Shown piece by piece: positions 5,485-5,526 of a stretch of DNA of 5,526 nt. Position 1 is the stretch's first letter. Each line of letters begins with the position of its first letter. The DNA lies in contig CALVRF010000071.1 in assembly GCA_944358495.1 (NCBI GenBank), forward strand, positions 1-5,526. The letters run 5' to 3'. Below the pieces are notes generated by a model. It made no database searches, had not been told where the DNA came from, and saw only the letters and a program-made list of their open reading frames with translations. Origin of the DNA: an uncultured Bacilli bacterium. GTDB lineage: Bacteria; Bacillota_I; Bacilli_A; RF39; UBA660. A program made the position numbers and the translations under genes.

Positions 5485-5513
5485 TTTATAACTTTAAACA
5501 TTCATGATATAAT
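5485..5513 (+). promoter_or_regulatory. Promoter for a gene beyond the window
   Basis: TTTATA (5485-5490), 17 bases, then a perfect TATAAT (5508-5513) with the extended motif TGA directly before it (TGATATAAT). Transcription would start near 5520, so the gene it serves lies to the right of the window. The 46 bases from 5480 hold nothing else recognisable. Confidence 0.65.
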
Positions 5514-5526
5514 GAAAATGGTGAAA

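Noticed and set aside
5518..5526. ATG GTG AAA at the right edge as the start of a gene
   Set aside because: It is only a few bases after the TATAAT at 5508-5513 and has no ribosome site; it would sit at or before the transcript start.
1..5526. CRISPR array, insertion sequence, tRNA or rRNA genes
   Set aside because: I saw no regularly spaced repeats, transposase, terminal inverted repeats or tRNA-like cloverleaf; the tRNA-related signals belong to the T-box.

Overview
The window reads as chromosomal DNA of a low-GC, AT-rich member of the Bacillota/Bacilli, perhaps one of the uncultured lineages near the Mollicutes and Erysipelotrichia. The lineage placement is inference. The signs are strong AGGAGG-type ribosome sites, TTGACA/TATAAT promoters, a classical T-box leader and a Bacillus-like ValS. 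Tryptophan is encoded by TGG throughout the long valS frame and TGA serves as a stop, so the standard bacterial code applies rather than the Mycoplasma code. All genes lie on the + strand.

Layout: (1) Positions 1-34 look like the tail of an upstream gene's terminator. (2) At 108-938, behind its own promoter, lies a pilin-like protein carrying a LamG/concanavalin-like lectin domain. (3) Its stop codon sits inside the -35 box of the next promoter, which drives a complete T-box riboswitch (about 969-1189) with a GUA valine specifier and a terminator/antiterminator switch. (4) The T-box controls a two-gene operon: an HD-domain phosphohydrolase-like gene (1211-1933) overlapping valS (1926-4445) by 8 bases. 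(5) Downstream are two small related pilin-like genes, each followed by its own terminator. The first (4541-4954) is a canonical type IV prepilin-like protein. The second (5036-5449) is a paralogue that keeps Glu5 and Pro22 but has lost the prepilin peptidase cleavage glycine. (6) The last 46 bases hold an extended -10 promoter for a gene outside the window.

Functionally the window interleaves a housekeeping translation operon, induced when tRNA-Val is uncharged, with three components of a type IV filament system: a lectin-headed minor pilin lacking Glu5, a major-type pilin and a pilin-like protein that probably cannot be processed. No assembly ATPase, platform protein or prepilin peptidase is present here, so that machinery must be encoded elsewhere. 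The most interesting points are the lectin-pilin, the uncleavable pilin paralogue, the HD gene placed between T-box and valS, and an 18-of-20 sequence match upstream of two of the pilin genes.
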